NCBI GenBank assembly: GCA_030762895.1
Contig: JAUPTC010000095.1
Span: forward strand, 39,662-103,661
Direction: 5' to 3'
Length of the DNA stretch: 64,000 bases
Source: Sophora flavescens
Taxonomy: Eukaryota; Streptophyta; Magnoliopsida; Fabales; Fabaceae
Part shown: in pieces, positions 36,425 to 49,344 of the stretch
Layout of the letters: each line of letters begins with the position of its first letter
Numbering within the stretch: the first letter of the stretch is position 1
Made by a program: the position numbers and the translations under genes
The notes under the pieces: model-generated
The model's input: only the letters and a program-made list of their open reading frames with translations
The model's database searches: none
Told to the model about the DNA's origin: nothing

Positions 36425-37807
36425 CTAAAAAGAATAGGCACATCATTAGTTCATTACTACTTTACCAGACAGAATACATGTAGACAACAAAGAACATGAG
36501 CATAGTGGCATCAATTACATGAGCATATTCTAAAAGTGGTGTGTTTTTGTATATTGAGAACTTTAATCCTTACAAATGTAGCCATTTTTCAGTTAAGTAA
36601 CCCGTCACAATTATATTTTATAATCATATTTTAGACCATGATGATTACTTTCCCCTCACATATATTCTTAAAATTGTTCAGATGATTTATTTTTATAAAA
36701 ATCAAGGAAAATGATGCAATGCATTCTACAATGATCGACTTATCAAACTCCACTTCTTATTTTAAGTTAAGCATAGATTTCAATGACATCACAATTACAT
36801 TAACCTCAAGAATCATATCCTCTTCATAACATTACAACCATTTCCGGTAAGTTCATGCTTAATCAAAATTAAACAATAAAACAAAGTAAAGGCGTCAAAA
36901 ATTTATTCATTTAGATTGTCATTTAATTTTCACCAGAAAATCAGTTCAACTTAGGATTTTTATCTAGAATTTTCCAGCAACATACATTCTACAGTATATC
37001 ACATCCAGAATTTTTTTGACACATCAAACCTAATAAAAATTAAATAAAAATTTATAGGCAACATCGTAACACAAACAAAAATCAACTATATTTTTGTTTT
37101 TCCAGAAGTCATAATGGAAACTCCTTGGTTTTAATAAAAAATGAACCGGATTTTCCAGAACACTGCTGATAACATTGTAACACTACTTAAACATTCAATC
37201 ATATTTGGTGATCAAATGAAATCCAATATTAATGAAACTTTATGGGTATCAAGAATACACATATAAGAACACAAAACAATAGGCTCAATTTTTTTTTCTG
37301 TTCTGGAACCATTTTAAATAAATCCAATTAAAATCATCATCAAATAAAAAACACCAAAGGCATCATCTTTCAACACTTTTGAGTTACATGCATGCTTCAA
37401 ATTTGGTTCAAGTGACCAAACCATCGTTTCCATCAACTTAGAAACTTCTTATTAAGCATGCAAACATAATCTAGCAGAGCTTAGGTCTCTAGAATCATGA
37501 GAAATTTGAAATTCACATGCATGGCATGCCAAGATATAGCATCAATCAAACATGCATGGAAAAAATCCATATACAAAGAGAGTTATAAGGATAATAGAAA
37601 CAGGAAACAAAACATACACCAATTACACCACAAAAATAAATGAAAAATTCCATCTTTGCTTATCGCATAAATTTTTTTTATGAACCAAGTAAAAATATTG
37701 TAATAGAGTATCAAAATTGAAAGGATCGTGAGAAGGGAAAGACTCTTTAACACAAATGAATTAAGATAAATAAATAAATAAAAATGGTTGAAAGGAGGAA
37801 CTAACTT

Positions 37808-37950
37808 GATGGGAGGAGAGTCTTCCAAAAGAATCCAAAGAGCCCAAACCCTTCATTGTGATAGTCATGATCAAGGACATTATGGCAATGCTTCTTGATA
37901 GTGTCCTTAATTTTTGTAGCGTTTGCCTTGACCTTAATTATTCCGAACCA
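37808..37950 (-). pseudogene. Candidate captured exon, second copy
   Basis: Counterpart of 22436-22580, with KKHCHNVLDHDYHNEG followed by GFGLFGF. A small insertion near 37830 breaks the frame. Product unknown. Confidence 0.3.
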
Positions 37951-39488
37951 ACTTCATTTTATGGTGTTTTTCTTCACTATCGCCACTAACAAAAGAATTT
38001 GAATCATAAAAGCGAAACAAAGAAACACAAAACAACATTAGAGGAAATTAGACAAGATGCCTACAAATATTATAAAACTTGTTTGAAAATGTAATTTTTA
38101 GCTTGTTATGAGTCAAATTTTGTATATATTTGTCACTGATCTAACAATTGGCTTAGGATTAATGATTTTTTTTTTGGTATACTTGTTTTTGAAATAAATT
38201 TTTTAGATACACGAAAAGTAAAATTGCAACTCAGAATATGCTTCTACTACATTAGCTGGACGCTAAATTGATTGATCCAAATATGTATTTTATTATAATT
38301 TTTTAACTGAATTTTATTATCTAAATGATATGAGGGACAGAGATAGATATGTTTTGGCTTTCTTTGTACCTTTATTGGCCTTAAACCGTGAAAACTATAG
38401 CTAATGCTTCTGCAACACATAAAACAGATGAATAGGACCAATTAAATTAATGTGGAATCATCTTGTTCTATGTTAGGAAAACATGGAAAGACATAGACAT
38501 ATCTACATTGAGGATACATGAATGCATTAGACCAATCAAACAAAATCTGAATATTGGAGATGTAAACATCTAGAGTCTACACAGTCAAAAAAAGTGGTCA
38601 GAGAGAGATGGAAAGATAATCGGTTAATTTAATTGATAATTTAATTCAATTAATGGGTGGAAGTTTATACAATCTAAAGGTACTCTGTAAGTTTATGCTA
38701 AAGCATATCTAACATATATTCCAAAAGCACCCATACAATCTCGCTCCACACCACAAATGATATAGAAAAAGTTATTTTTGTCCTTTTCAATAAATAATAC
38801 AAAGGAACTATGCGGAAAATAGCCAAAATATATTTATGCTACAAAACGTAAACCATTTGAGCTGAATTATGAAGAAACCATAAAGCAAAGATATATTAAA
38901 AAAAACAACTATGAAGTAGCGGTGCTTAGTTTTCTATATGTTTATGCTTTGTTTTCAGATTAAGGGAATCGATAAGCGAAGTAAAGTAAAAGATCAAGGA
39001 AAGATCAAGGAACTAAGCTGAAAACCAAGAAGAAGCAATATTTAAATATAGGCGGGTTGGGTTAGGTGAATTCCAATTTTTACAGCGTTTAACCTCCTGC
39101 ATTGCAACCCAGAATTTTATTAATATTAAAATTAAAATTAATAATAAATTCAGAAATAAATATGGGCATGTAAAATAAAATAATAAAAATGCATTAGAAT
39201 ATGAACATGACATTCATTGGAAAATATAACTCGCTAGACTTATTAATCTTCTTAAGTCTGCCCATTTCATCTCCTTTTCTTCATCTACTTCCTTGCTACT
39301 CCTCACGATATGCATCATCACCCTTCCCACCCTTTGCCTAACTCAAGCTTCTGGGGCACTTTTTTCTTTTTGGGTGATGAAAAGACATTCCTTCCTTTGC
39401 TCATAGACCCGGAGAATTAAATAGGCTGCCAACAACCTGCTCAAAGCCATAAATATACTTTGTATGTTAATATCATTTAAATATTCAA

Positions 39489-39658
39489 GGGAAATACTAA
39501 CCAGTGCTCTTAGGGCATTGGTTAAGGAAATAGAAATAGAAACTTTGTCTTGAAAAGTGTATTTAATACTTAGAAAATTTAAAAGCTACACTTTTCAATA
39601 TGATTTTTCTATTTTGGAATCCTTAACCAATGCCCTTAGGGAACTGAGTTAGCAAGAC
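39489..39658. mobile_element. Mutator-type MITE, copy in Helitron 2
   Basis: 170 bp with the same terminal repeats and the same perfect AATATTCAA flanks (39480-39488 and 39659-39667) as the copy at 32664-32835. Confidence 0.85.
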
Positions 39659-40320
39659 AATATTCAAAATGCAATAGAATAATAACATGACATTCATTGG
39701 AAAATATAACTCCTTCAACTCATTAATCTTCTTAAGTCTAACTTTATAACAGAACAATACTACCAAAAAATTAAACATAAATAATGAATCTTGAAAGATA
39801 ATTTAAGAGCCTAGAACAAATATATAATGGCTATTAGTTGAAACTTAAACATAGTTCATTTGTGGCTATAAGGAAGAAAAACTTATACATGTGTCAAAAC
39901 GCAAATGCATGGTTCCCTAAGTGTTTGTTCAACAATATTGAAGTTATGTTTGTTGTCTTCATAAGCATGTTCCACTCTTGTAGTCTATTGGTTCATTCAA
40001 TGTAAATTATAAGAAAGGCAACACACAATAAAGTAATAATTCAGCCATGAAAATCATGGCAATGAAGTTGCCTTATAAACACCAAATTGTGACATGAAGA
40101 TAAAGATTGCAAATGTCCGTTGGAGAGTAGCAAATGTGAGTTCAATAGATGGGTTCCTCGACAAAAAATGTCCAGGATGGGGAGAAAGTTCTGCAATAGA
40201 TATATGTAAAAAAGTTAATTAATTACGGTGGATAATAGAAGAGGTAATATGATGGATACTTGCCTTAGCAAACCAAATACATTATCTTGATCGATATGTT
40301 GAAAACTTTGAAGCGATGAA

Positions 40321-43300
40321 TGTGACACCCTAAACTCGGTCATCACATGGTTACCGTTTGCGGAAATAAAACTTAATTTGCTGGTTACTTTTGGAAAATA
40401 ATGTTTTCTCGACGTTCATCTTTTCAAAATATGGTGATAAATTTTTTTTTTCTTTTTAACCTCATAACAATAACAACTTAATCAAATCACGCTTAACAAC
40501 ACAATGTATATAAATCTTACAACTATACTGCCTCATACATTTTCATACCTAAATCAACATCAGTTTTATCTTTCAAAACATAATAGGACCTAAGTTGGTC
40601 GTACCTATGAACACACTACCGCCAACCGGAGCAGCCAATGACGCTTCCAACTAGACAACCTTCTTCTTTGTGTAGGGATCATACCCCTTATACGTCTACG
40701 AGATGTGTTGTAAAGGTGAGACACCAATATACGGATTTATCACCATAACTAAATCGCAACACAAAAGAAGGCACATACACATATACATATTTATAACAAC
40801 ATACTAACTTCATATTATATCACATTGTTTGTCAATGGGTTTCACACCCCAAACATCAACGTTGAAAAACTATGCATGAACACTTCAAAACATCATCTAA
40901 CATTCATACCTAATCTCATGAGATATCCCCGACTTCATGGTGAGTTGATCGGACTCGATAGTTCGAGGCGCCTGACCCACGGACACGCTGTGATCAAAAC
41001 CCATCTCACTTGTCCAACATCGAGGCACGCCAGGTGATATCAGCGTTGATGGGGCCTCATTGTCCACCCGCACAATAAGAACATCGTTATGATCTACCAT
41101 GGCCTTGCAAGGTAATCACTCGTATAAAACCTATCACACCTTTGTCCAACATCGTGGCACGGGTGTCCCAGCGTAGATAGGGCCTCATTGTCCACTAGGC
41201 ACAATAAGAACATCTTTATGATCTACCATGGCGCCGCCTGGTAAGAACTCGTTTGATCATGGCACGTCTGCCTAATGCATGCAATAAAAAATTTATGTTA
41301 TCAACACTTTTCTTTGTTCTATAGCTTTTTTTGTCAAAGCTCTCAAAAGCTTTCGACCCATCATCGTTTTTAAACATCAAAGCTCTCAAAAGCTTTCATC
41401 TTATTATCGTTTTCAACATCGAATGCTCTCAACAGCATCATCGTTTTCAACATCGAATGCTCTCAAAAGCATCATCGTTTTCAACATCTTTACAACTTTT
41501 ATTAACAACCACAGGACCTCAAAGTCAAGGTGCTCAATCCACGAAGCCCTTAGGCCGTTGCAATCGGTCTTTGGTTCGTGGTAATGAAAACATCTCAAAG
41601 CGTTTTAACTTCTTTATGTAGATATCCAGTCTACAACACAACGAACCTTAATACCCCGAGCGTCTCGGTTATTAAGTTCCATAACATCGTTTTACATCGT
41701 TTTTGTCCGTGAAAAACAAATCCAAAATAAGACAACGTCATAAGAACACTAGCACCCCGACATCTCGGTTACTAAGTTCTATATCGTCGTTTAGTAAAAC
41801 TCATTTACAGAAAATCATTTCTACTTGAAAACTCTTTTACTGAAACTTCAGCTTTAAAATTAAATCAATTCCGATTAAACCTCTTATCAAAACAAGTACT
41901 GCTATTTTTAAACTTTCACCGTAATTAATTTCAAAACTTGCCATCGTTTATCATTTTCCAAGAAAATATTTTTAAAGTCAAACTTTGACTTTTTATTTTA
42001 TATTATTATTTCATATTTTTATTTTTATTTTTATAAAGTATTTTTGAATATTAATTTCACAAAATAACTTTTGATAATATTTCGGAATTTCTTCCATAAA
42101 AATTAGCAGTACTAAAAAAATTTCACGGTTACGCTCTCACCGTGACTCATAAATTTCTTTTATTTTGTTTTTTTTTTAAAATAATACTAATTCTCAAAAA
42201 CTCATTATTTTTCCAAAATAATATTTTCCACCATTATTATATTCCAACATTTCCCATAAAGCGTTGAATATAATTTTCACAACTTATTAAATATTTTATC
42301 GATTAATCGGTTGTGCATCGACCCTTGTCGGGGCATCTCAAAAACATTCAACATTCATCATTCAACAACATCATCATAATTATATCACCAGGCGGATCAT
42401 GCATCATAGCAACATAATATACTCTGCAGATAATTAAATAAATTAAAAGCGAGATAAATCATAGATACACGGATAAACAACACAGCGTAAGCCACATAAA
42501 CAAATAACCACAACCACATATCATTCATATAAATCACACTAAACACAAATAGTTATGAGAAAAATCCCTCGGGTAAGCTCCTTACCTCTTGAAGACTCGA
42601 ACTAACGGTTTCAAATAATCTCCCGATTTGATCCGGTTTCCTCCAGTCGGCTTTAGGTCAAACCAACCCGATCGATTCCTTCATAGCAATTGCAACCAAA
42701 ATAAATCAAAATCAAACAACAACACACTTAAATCAATAGGGGGTAGGGTTAGTCACCACCCGATTTTTCTAGGTTAGGAAACTTAAAATTTGATTAACTT
42801 AGGGATTAATGATCCATAAGTTACTTAAGCATGATTAATCACTTTAACCATGATTATGAACTAAGAATCATGAACTAAACCCATCTAGTTCTAAGAACTA
42901 GGGTTTCGTCCAAGGGCTGAGTTTGGGGTTAGAAATCTCTAAAATTTCTCTACTCTTGGATTTAATCAACATACAAAACCTAGAGTTGGATTCAAGTGTC
43001 ACAAACAACTTTTGAATCACAAAACCATTAAGTGCTCATACCTAGGGTTTCGGTTTTGATGAGAGCAAATAGGCTTAAGTTTTATTTTTGATCTTCTATA
43101 TACTTTAATACAAGAACTATCAAGTTATAATCATGAATCAAGGCATGAAATTGAAACAAAACCTAAGAACATAAAGTTAACCTAGGTTCGGCCCAGTCCA
43201 GATTTTTGGGAAAGAAAATTCTCATGATCTTGTGCTTCTAGATGATGAAAATAGAGATGATTATAAGATCATAGCAATTGGTTTCATGTCAAAAGGATTT

Positions 43301-44395
43301 TTCTAGAATTAGTTATGAATTTTTGAATCTAGTTCCATGAACTTTGAACAAATGAAGAACATGTTGATCTAAGTCATGAATCTACAAAAGTGATGAAAAG
43401 AAATGATTTAAATGACAAGAGAATAAGTTATTACCTCTTGATGATCCAAGAAAACAAAGTTTGGATGATGTTCTTCAAGGTTTTTCTTATGGAGTTCTTA
43501 AGAAACTTAAGGGAGAAGATGAACATAGTTAGGGTTTAGAACAGTTTTAGTATTTTAAGTAGATCTCTCAACATACTTGTCCGTTTTGGATGATCTTCAT
43601 GTAGTTGGAAATAAGAGAAAAGATTAACAACTTTCATGTTGAAAGTTTTTCGTGATTCAAAATAGAAACTGGTCAGAATTGCCAATCAAAATCGGCGAAT
43701 TATGAACTCTTTGGAGCAAAAAGAACATGAAAATGGAAAAATGGTTTAATGAAGAAGACAACCTATTTAAATGAAGAAAAAACCAAACTTAATGAAGAAG
43801 GCATTGGAGCCGTGGGTTTTGGGCAAGGGTTGGTCAACTTTTTCCAATGGCATTTGTTTGAAATTGTCATAAAAAGACAAGGGCAATTTGGTCATTTCAT
43901 AGGAAAAATTAACTTTGTCATAAATGTGCCATTATGGCCATTTATGACATGGATAAACTTCGTCATAAATGCTCATCAAGTCGGTCAATCCAACATCTCT
44001 GCTATGTTGCCGACTCCTCGATTCATCACGCGCAAGCTTTTCCTAGAGATATCTCGACGTATACGCCCGCAACAAATATAATATTTTAATTTTTTTACCA
44101 AAATTTTCAAAACTGCAAGGATCGTAGTAAATCCGATAAAAATATTTTCATCTTGTTCATGACTCAAAATTAGGTCTTACGGCGGTAAACTTTTCTTGTC
44201 GGTGAAAACCTGAGAAAGAAGCAATGAGGGCCTGGTCGAGTTTTCAACCAAAAACTTCCCCGTAACCTTATAAAAATAAGTATAACAATGAAATGACATT
44301 GGTTTATCCAAAATCATTTTCTATGTCTCGGATAAAAATATATATTTATATATTTATTCAAGATATTCTGGCTTGATGAAAATCGGGGTGTTACA
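40321..44395 (-). mobile_element. Solo LTR of family B, 4.07 kb, ATGAA duplication
   Basis: The minus strand starts TGTAACACCCCGATTTTC at 44395 and ends GGGTGTCACA at 40321. ATGAA flanks both ends (40316-40320 and 44396-44400). Helitron 1 has the unoccupied site (ATGAA at 33492-33496, with continuous flanks), so the insertion boundaries are certain. It is clearly related to the nested LTR at 12603-16986, especially between 42750-44395 and 15540-16986. No coding domain. Frames at 43749-44081 and 40825-41037 are incidental. Confidence 0.92.
41328..41480. repeat. Minisatellite inside solo LTR-B
   Basis: About five units contain GCTCTCAAAAGC and ATCATCGTTTTCAACATC with a 38-50 base period. It lies where the nested LTR-B has its ACTCAAACAGC array, but with an unrelated core sequence. 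Confidence 0.75.
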
Positions 44396-44460
44396 ATGAA
44401 AGCTCATTCCTTTTTTAATAAAATTAAATATTTGAAAGCTCAATAGATATACATAATTGT

Positions 44461-46320
44461 ATGTGGGTCAAACATAACAGAGCTTGGCTCAAGTGTTTAG
44501 CATATCCTTACTTAATTTATTTTCAAATTTGGTCTGTTTTTTCTTCCCGAACCACGAGTGGCTGCTCCTTCCTCTTGTGTTTCCGGAGAGGGTGCTCAAC
44601 CATTTTCTGCCTTTGCAATGAAACAGAGCTGCCTTTGAAAAAATAGGAATCCAAATTTATCCAAGAATGGTGTTAATTGATAGTGATTTTGAATAAAAGA
44701 ATTGTTTGAGTTCAAGATAAGGTTATGTAAACATTCATTAATTAACCAGTTACTGTTCTACCGAGTTTAGTCTGGTCAATATAAATGTGATTCAATTCAT
44801 TTGCTCGATTTAAAGATTTCCAAGCTTTTGCCCTGAGCCTAGTGAGTATAATTTGGATTTACTTAAATCTAACAAATCATACTTCAGTTTTCATAGCAAC
44901 TTCTAAAAGAAACTTGCGCAAAATCTTCTGTAAAACATCTTAAATTATAGTTAGAATAATAATCTGTGTCAACAATCTTGAAGGAACATAAATATAAAAG
45001 CTCTGTGTAGTGTGAATTAAGTTTGGTGGTTGTCTAACCTAGAACTGCATGTTAGTGATTCCTAGTCTGCATTGCAGTATTGTGCTAATAGTGCAAAAGT
45101 TTGGATCTGGAATTTACCAAATTTATAGTTCAAAATCTGAAACTAACTTTATAGTCTTCAATATACCTAACCAATAATTTACTCATCATTAAATGGATAC
45201 ATGATTTCAAATATAGAAGGAAAAAATAAATCCTCAAAAATATGCCTCACCAAGTGAAATCTCTTTACCTATTAATATAGATAAAATCGGGAGTACTAAT
45301 CTCTTAACCATAGGTAACAAATGGTTCACTCTCTGCAGTTTTGCCATTATTCCCTCGGAGGCTTCACAAAGAAAGCCACCGAATATGTTTTGCAGCCCCA
45401 AGCTATATAAGACCTTTCTGGTGTTCGGATGCATGTTTTTATCCTAAAAGAATGGGAAGAGAGATGTTATAACTTTTCACTGACCAAAAACAAATAATCT
45501 TTGAGAAAATAAACAAAGAGAACTACCCCTATATGCAAAGCGATAATGTAGGAATGATAAATGAAATTGTAGTCCCGTTATTAGTGAAAATAGTTGAAGC
45601 CAGAACTCCCTAAAATGTCGTAAAACCATCCAAACATCAACATATCAATATATTAAGACATAATGGTTAAGGATTTATCTCATACAACATGTATACAATA
45701 AAATAAAGAATCACATCAAATATTGAATATAAAAAAACACCTAGACCCACTTGCAAGCTTAAGTTCTTATGAGTAAAGGTATTCACTTTGTCATTTTCAT
45801 CATCACAAAACCGCACAATCATGAGTGGTTTAAGCATTTAATCAAACAAGGCCAGAAAGGCGGCATGGACATCAAGTCAAATTCTCAATTTCAGATTTCA
45901 TCATTCTTGTCGATGCCCATAATGTTCAACACAGATTCATATCGATGTAAAGGAGGAAAAAAAACAAAGAAAGATTGTGTTACAATAATTTACCATATTG
46001 ATCTAAAAACTGAATTCTTCCAACACCAGAAATTGAATCCGAATTTGATGGTCGTATTCTCAATGCCTTTGTATATTATTTGCATTACTTGTCCTCGTAG
46101 TTCATATCTCCATTTGATCCCAGCTTCTACGTTGTCGAAAACACTGGGTGCACGTTTTCTGCTCTCTCTCTCAACGGGTCTATCTCTCTATGTGCATGTA
46201 CTTTGTTGCCTCCCTTATGAGTGTGCATTCTTGGCCTTTTATAGGAGTGAGCCACACGTCTTTACCTCTGTCTATGTGCAAATCAATGAAAACCAAAATA
46301 TTGGAGAGAGCATAGCCTAA
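44461..46320 (-). other. Helitron 2, 5' third
   Basis: Near-identical to 33557-35400 of Helitron 1. The long plus-strand frame at 45769-46320 is antisense to the promoter-like segment and is open only by chance; it is broken in copy 1. No supported gene. Confidence 0.5.
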
Positions 46321-46693
46321 TTACTTCCCTCAGAGGCATTACGTTGATGATATGCAGTTATGGGTTATGTTATCATGCAGTTAAAACTTAAAAGTAGAGT
46401 GGGTGAGTGATGAATAAAAACTGCAGTTTTTCAAATTTGAAATTAATGTAGTCAGTTTTTTTATTTGGTTTTAGAATCCAAGTTTTGATAACCCACGCTG
46501 ATAATCATTCTCCCCTGCCATAAATTTGAATATGTAAATTGTGTTTGCCAACAGTCTGGCTTCCATTTCAGTTACCTTTTTTATTAGTTTTCAAAAGTTA
46601 AATATTTTTTAACTATGGTTTAAAAGGGCAAATTAGGAAATATTTAAAGTTGGACACCAAAATTTGAACTTTGCCATTATCTATTAGTATAGA

Positions 46694-47205
46694 TAAACAA
46701 GTAAAAATATTATTAAATAAACTCTAAAAATATGAAATTAAAAAAATGTAAAACATTATTAAAAACTAAATTACTTAAATTTATGGACAAAACTCAATCA
46801 ATTAGCATATTTACAGGTAAAAATCCACCCGATAAGCACATAAAAATCACATAATCTAGAAGATTATCAATCCGTTATCTTTATTTTAGGTTTTAATTAG
46901 GCTCCTCTTTTTTTATATTCAAAATGATCCCTTATTTTGCAAAATTATACCAATGTAGTCCCTTTTTTAATTTTTTTTTACCGAAATGGTCCTTATTTTG
47001 TAAAACACATTGAAACTTAAATTAAAGATAAGGGATCATTTGAACAAAAAATAAAGATGGACCAAATTGAAATATGAAATAAATGTTCAGGTTTATGGTA
47101 AAATTTGATTTTTAAATGAATTTTAAATCAGATGATATAGTTCATATATGTGAAAAATTACGTAGAAGAGTGAAAATCTAAAGTTGGTTGAATATCGGCT
47201 TAAAT
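46694..47205. other. AT-rich flank containing a possible MITE
   Basis: About 46891-47077 has imperfect inverted ends (TCAAAATGATCCCTTATTTT against AAGATAAGGGATCATTTGAA) and the 'ggaccaaattgaaat' tail common in dispersed plant repeats. No convincing target duplication. No gene. Confidence 0.4.
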
Positions 47206-48164
47206 TAGAGCACATTTAAATTTAATTGTACTTTAATTTTTTTTATTACTATATAAAGATGTTTTCTCGGGAAAAAAGAAACTCAATTTCTAACGTCTTA
47301 GTTTCTAGTTACACACACTCATCGTATCCATCACAATAAACTGAGCATAATACATGGAATAAAAGTAACAGGTGATTTTACTCATTTAATCCCTTTTCAA
47401 ACCCCTAGCCAACTTAATGAAATAGACAGTTTCAGATTAATTTGTTACAAATTCTTAAACTCACAAAGTATACCATTATTGTCACACAAATTGTTTGTAG
47501 CACCACGAGAGAACACCATTAAATAGCTATGAAACCTGAAATTCATCAAAAGCATAACCACTCGGACTACTAAAAAATGTGGAATCTTATAAGAAACAAC
47601 ACAACGTATAAAATTATATATCTACTTTATTTTGTGCCCCCATCATCCGAGAGACCATCCAGTTGTCATTGTGGCTCCAAATGTTGGATCAAATAGCTTG
47701 ATCACGAACCTGCATCTTTAGAAACACAACTTTGACTTGTTATATTCGTAAATTCTTGATGTAACGAGATCGACAAAAATGGAAATAAAATTTAAAGCGC
47801 ACCATGTCGTATGCGGCTTCCCCTTGCTGTCAGTAGAAAGCGGTCGTCTTCTCTTTCTCTTTCTCTCCAACAAACCCCAAAGATTAAAAACCCCTAAAAT
47901 CTCTTTGAGAACTGAAGAAAGGAAATGACAAAGGCACAAAAAAAACGTATTACACAAAATACCCACCGGTTTATACGCCAAGAAGTCAAAAGAGGAAGAA
48001 AGCTATGAATATGAAGGAGTTGTAGAAGTTCGAGCAAGAAGAGGCAGCGGTGGGAAAAAGAATGCCTCAGATGAGAAGAAATAGAAGGTATGATTTCAAA
48101 ACCCATTGGTGTCACAAAAAAATTGAAAATGGATATGTGTCCGAAGTATTAAAAACAGGGTTTT
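47206..48164. other. Non-viral flank inside the inverted repeat
   Basis: Mirrored at about 55320-56322. It includes a CT-rich stretch near 47850 (AGTAGAAAGCGGTCGTC, then CTTTCTCTTTC) and ACCCCTAAAATCTC, reminiscent of a plant 5' UTR. No frame is convincing. Confidence 0.5.
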
Positions 48165-48552
48165 TCAAAAATGTGTGCAAGCTTCTAACCTGTAAATATT
48201 ACTCACATGCCTATGATAGGGTGTAACCCCTAAAGGGATATTACTCACATTCCATACATATACACTTACACCAATCGTAGTGTCAATAGTGGATCCCTGT
48301 GTAAATTGTTGGGCTTGAACTTTAATGAGCTGCCTTCTGAATACCACTGCTCGTTGAACCCTTGTGTTGAACACGGGATTTGTGATCGATTTGAACCCCC
48401 TTGGTTCGAGGTTTCTTGGATACCCTAAAATATTGTGGAAGACTCCTCTTGTAAGGCATTGATCCAATCGATGAGATCTGACTAGATCCAACCTCGGTTA
48501 TGCCAATGGATATATGCATCAAAAGGTGCCGGGGGCACGTGAGCAGGACCAA
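48165..48552 (-). pseudogene. Virion-sense reading frame(s) of endogenous geminivirus, unassigned
   Basis: Two overlapping minus-strand frames (48491-48165, 108 codons; 48552-48322, 76 codons) lie on the virion-sense side of the origin, where V2 and coat-protein genes sit in geminiviruses. They are mirrored in the right arm (54892 onward). I do not recognise coat-protein or V2 signatures with confidence, so the product is left open. Frames disagree between the copies, indicating decay. Confidence 0.4.
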
Positions 48553-48559
48553 TCTCCAC

Positions 48560-48907
48560 TTTAATCCCCATTATTGATTTCCAAATTCAATTTCGAATTT
48601 AAAGGGTGGAAGCGGGTTATCTAAGCTCTATATCCAACACTTGATTGGTGGCGGGAAATGCTTTCCCTTTTGTTTTTCCATTTTCGTACCCGAGCAATTG
48701 ATAGTGGTGGGGCCCACCCGGTTGGGGGCAGCCATCCGGTAATATTATAACGGATGGCCACATTGGGCTTCAGTGGCTTTTAGGCCCGAGGACCAATATA
48801 GGAGTTCTAGTATTCACAATAATTCCATTGGTGTCTCAGTATATATAGGACACCATCCATCGATTCATTTAGAGTTTTTGTGTTCCACGGACAGATTAAG
48901 TCGACAC
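48560..48907. promoter_or_regulatory. Geminivirus intergenic region (left copy)
   Basis: Non-coding interval between the divergent frames. It holds the origin stem-loop (48731-48758) and a TATA box, TATATATAGG (about 48840), for the complementary-sense Rep transcript. Inverted GGTGTC/GACACC elements (about 48829 and 48850) closely flank the TATA box and are candidate Rep-binding iterons. Their equivalents are kept at about 54050-54075 in the right arm. Confidence 0.7.
48731..48758 (-). other. Geminivirus origin stem-loop with intact nonanucleotide
   Basis: Perfect 8-bp stem GCCATCCG/CGGATGGC. On the minus (virion-sense) strand the loop contains TAATATTAC (747-739), the conserved geminivirus nicking site. 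Orientation fits Rep lying on the plus strand. Confidence 0.9.
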
Positions 48908-49327
48908 ATGGCACCACCTAATAGGTTCGGGGTTTATGCTAAATTTTTTTTTTATTACTTATCCATATTGTTCATTGTCTCCTTGAGCGCTCTTTCCCAA
49001 TTACAAAACCTACAGACACCTGTCAACAAAAAATTCATCCGTGTCTGCCAAGAACACCACGAAGATGGGGACCGTCATCTCCAAGTTCTCATCCAGATCG
49101 AAGGAAAGTTCGACTGCAAGAATCCAAGATTCTTCGACCTGGTATCCTCAACCAGGTCAGCACATTTCCATCCGAACATTGGAGGAGCTAAATCAAGTTC
49201 GGATGTTAAGCGATGATCTCGAAAAGGAAGGAGTATTCGTCGTCGGGAGAATTCCATATAGATGCTAGAAGTGCTCGTGGTGGTCAACAATCAATACAGG
49301 AGGTATATGCAAAAGCATTGAACTCCG
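48908..49327 (+). pseudogene. Endogenous geminivirus Rep (C1), N-terminal rolling-circle domain, truncated
   Basis: The ATG at 48908 begins MAPPNRFGVYAK. HLQVLIQIEGK matches the metal-binding motif II region of geminivirus Rep, with the second His replaced by Gln. A frameshift near 49210 separates this frame from the later SARGGQQSIQ block (about 49262-49315). The motif I region is distorted by insertions. Coding stops being Rep-like at about 49320, and no helicase domain follows in this copy. In the virus Rep nicks the origin and recruits host replication. This copy cannot encode that protein. Confidence 0.85.
49065..49268 (+). pseudogene. Endogenous geminivirus C4 frame within Rep
   Basis: In the frame shifted relative to Rep, the ATG at 49065 gives MGTVISKFSSRSKES, then STARIQDSSTWYPQPGQHIS, then IRT. 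These are the hallmarks of begomovirus/curtovirus C4, including the N-terminal Gly used for myristoylation. C4 is a plasma-membrane/chloroplast-associated suppressor and symptom factor. It is open for 67 codons here; whether it is expressed is unknown. The mirrored copy is at 53833-53636 (-). Confidence 0.75.
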
Positions 49328-49344
49328 GTAAATTCGAATTTGGA

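Larger units (their letters stand above)
35795..46693 (-). mobile_element. Helitron-like element 2 (non-autonomous), carrying a solo LTR
   Basis: The 5' end TCTATACTAATAG starts at 46693 on the minus strand after an A. The 3' end is CTAG at 35798-35795 with T following. Eight bases inside the 3' end is a perfect 9-bp stem hairpin, as expected for Helitrons. Without the solo LTR (40321-44395) it is about 6.8 kb. It lacks Rep/helicase sequence and carries the UBP1-like exon, the unnamed exon, the MITE and the promoter-like segment shared with copy 1. Its 3' end lies 15 bases from the 5' end of Helitron 1. Confidence 0.75.
47206..49327. repeat. Left arm of large inverted repeat (host flank plus geminivirus)
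   Basis: Reverse-complement partner of 53571-56322. Pairing starts at AGAGCACATTTAAATTTAAT (47206) and continues through non-viral flank to about 48165. It then covers the geminivirus virion-sense region, origin and 5' part of Rep, ending at GCATTGAACTCCG. Both arms stop at that same Rep position. The right arm is longer because of a tandem expansion near its origin. Confidence 0.85.

Noticed and set aside
45769..46320. 183-codon plus-strand frame, the longest in the window
   Set aside because: The homologous stretch in Helitron 1 (34870-35400) is not open. It is antisense to a promoter-like segment and has no domain.
47894..48115. Minus-strand frames at 47718-48115
   Set aside because: Leu/Ser/His-rich, not preserved in the mirrored arm, no recognisable product.
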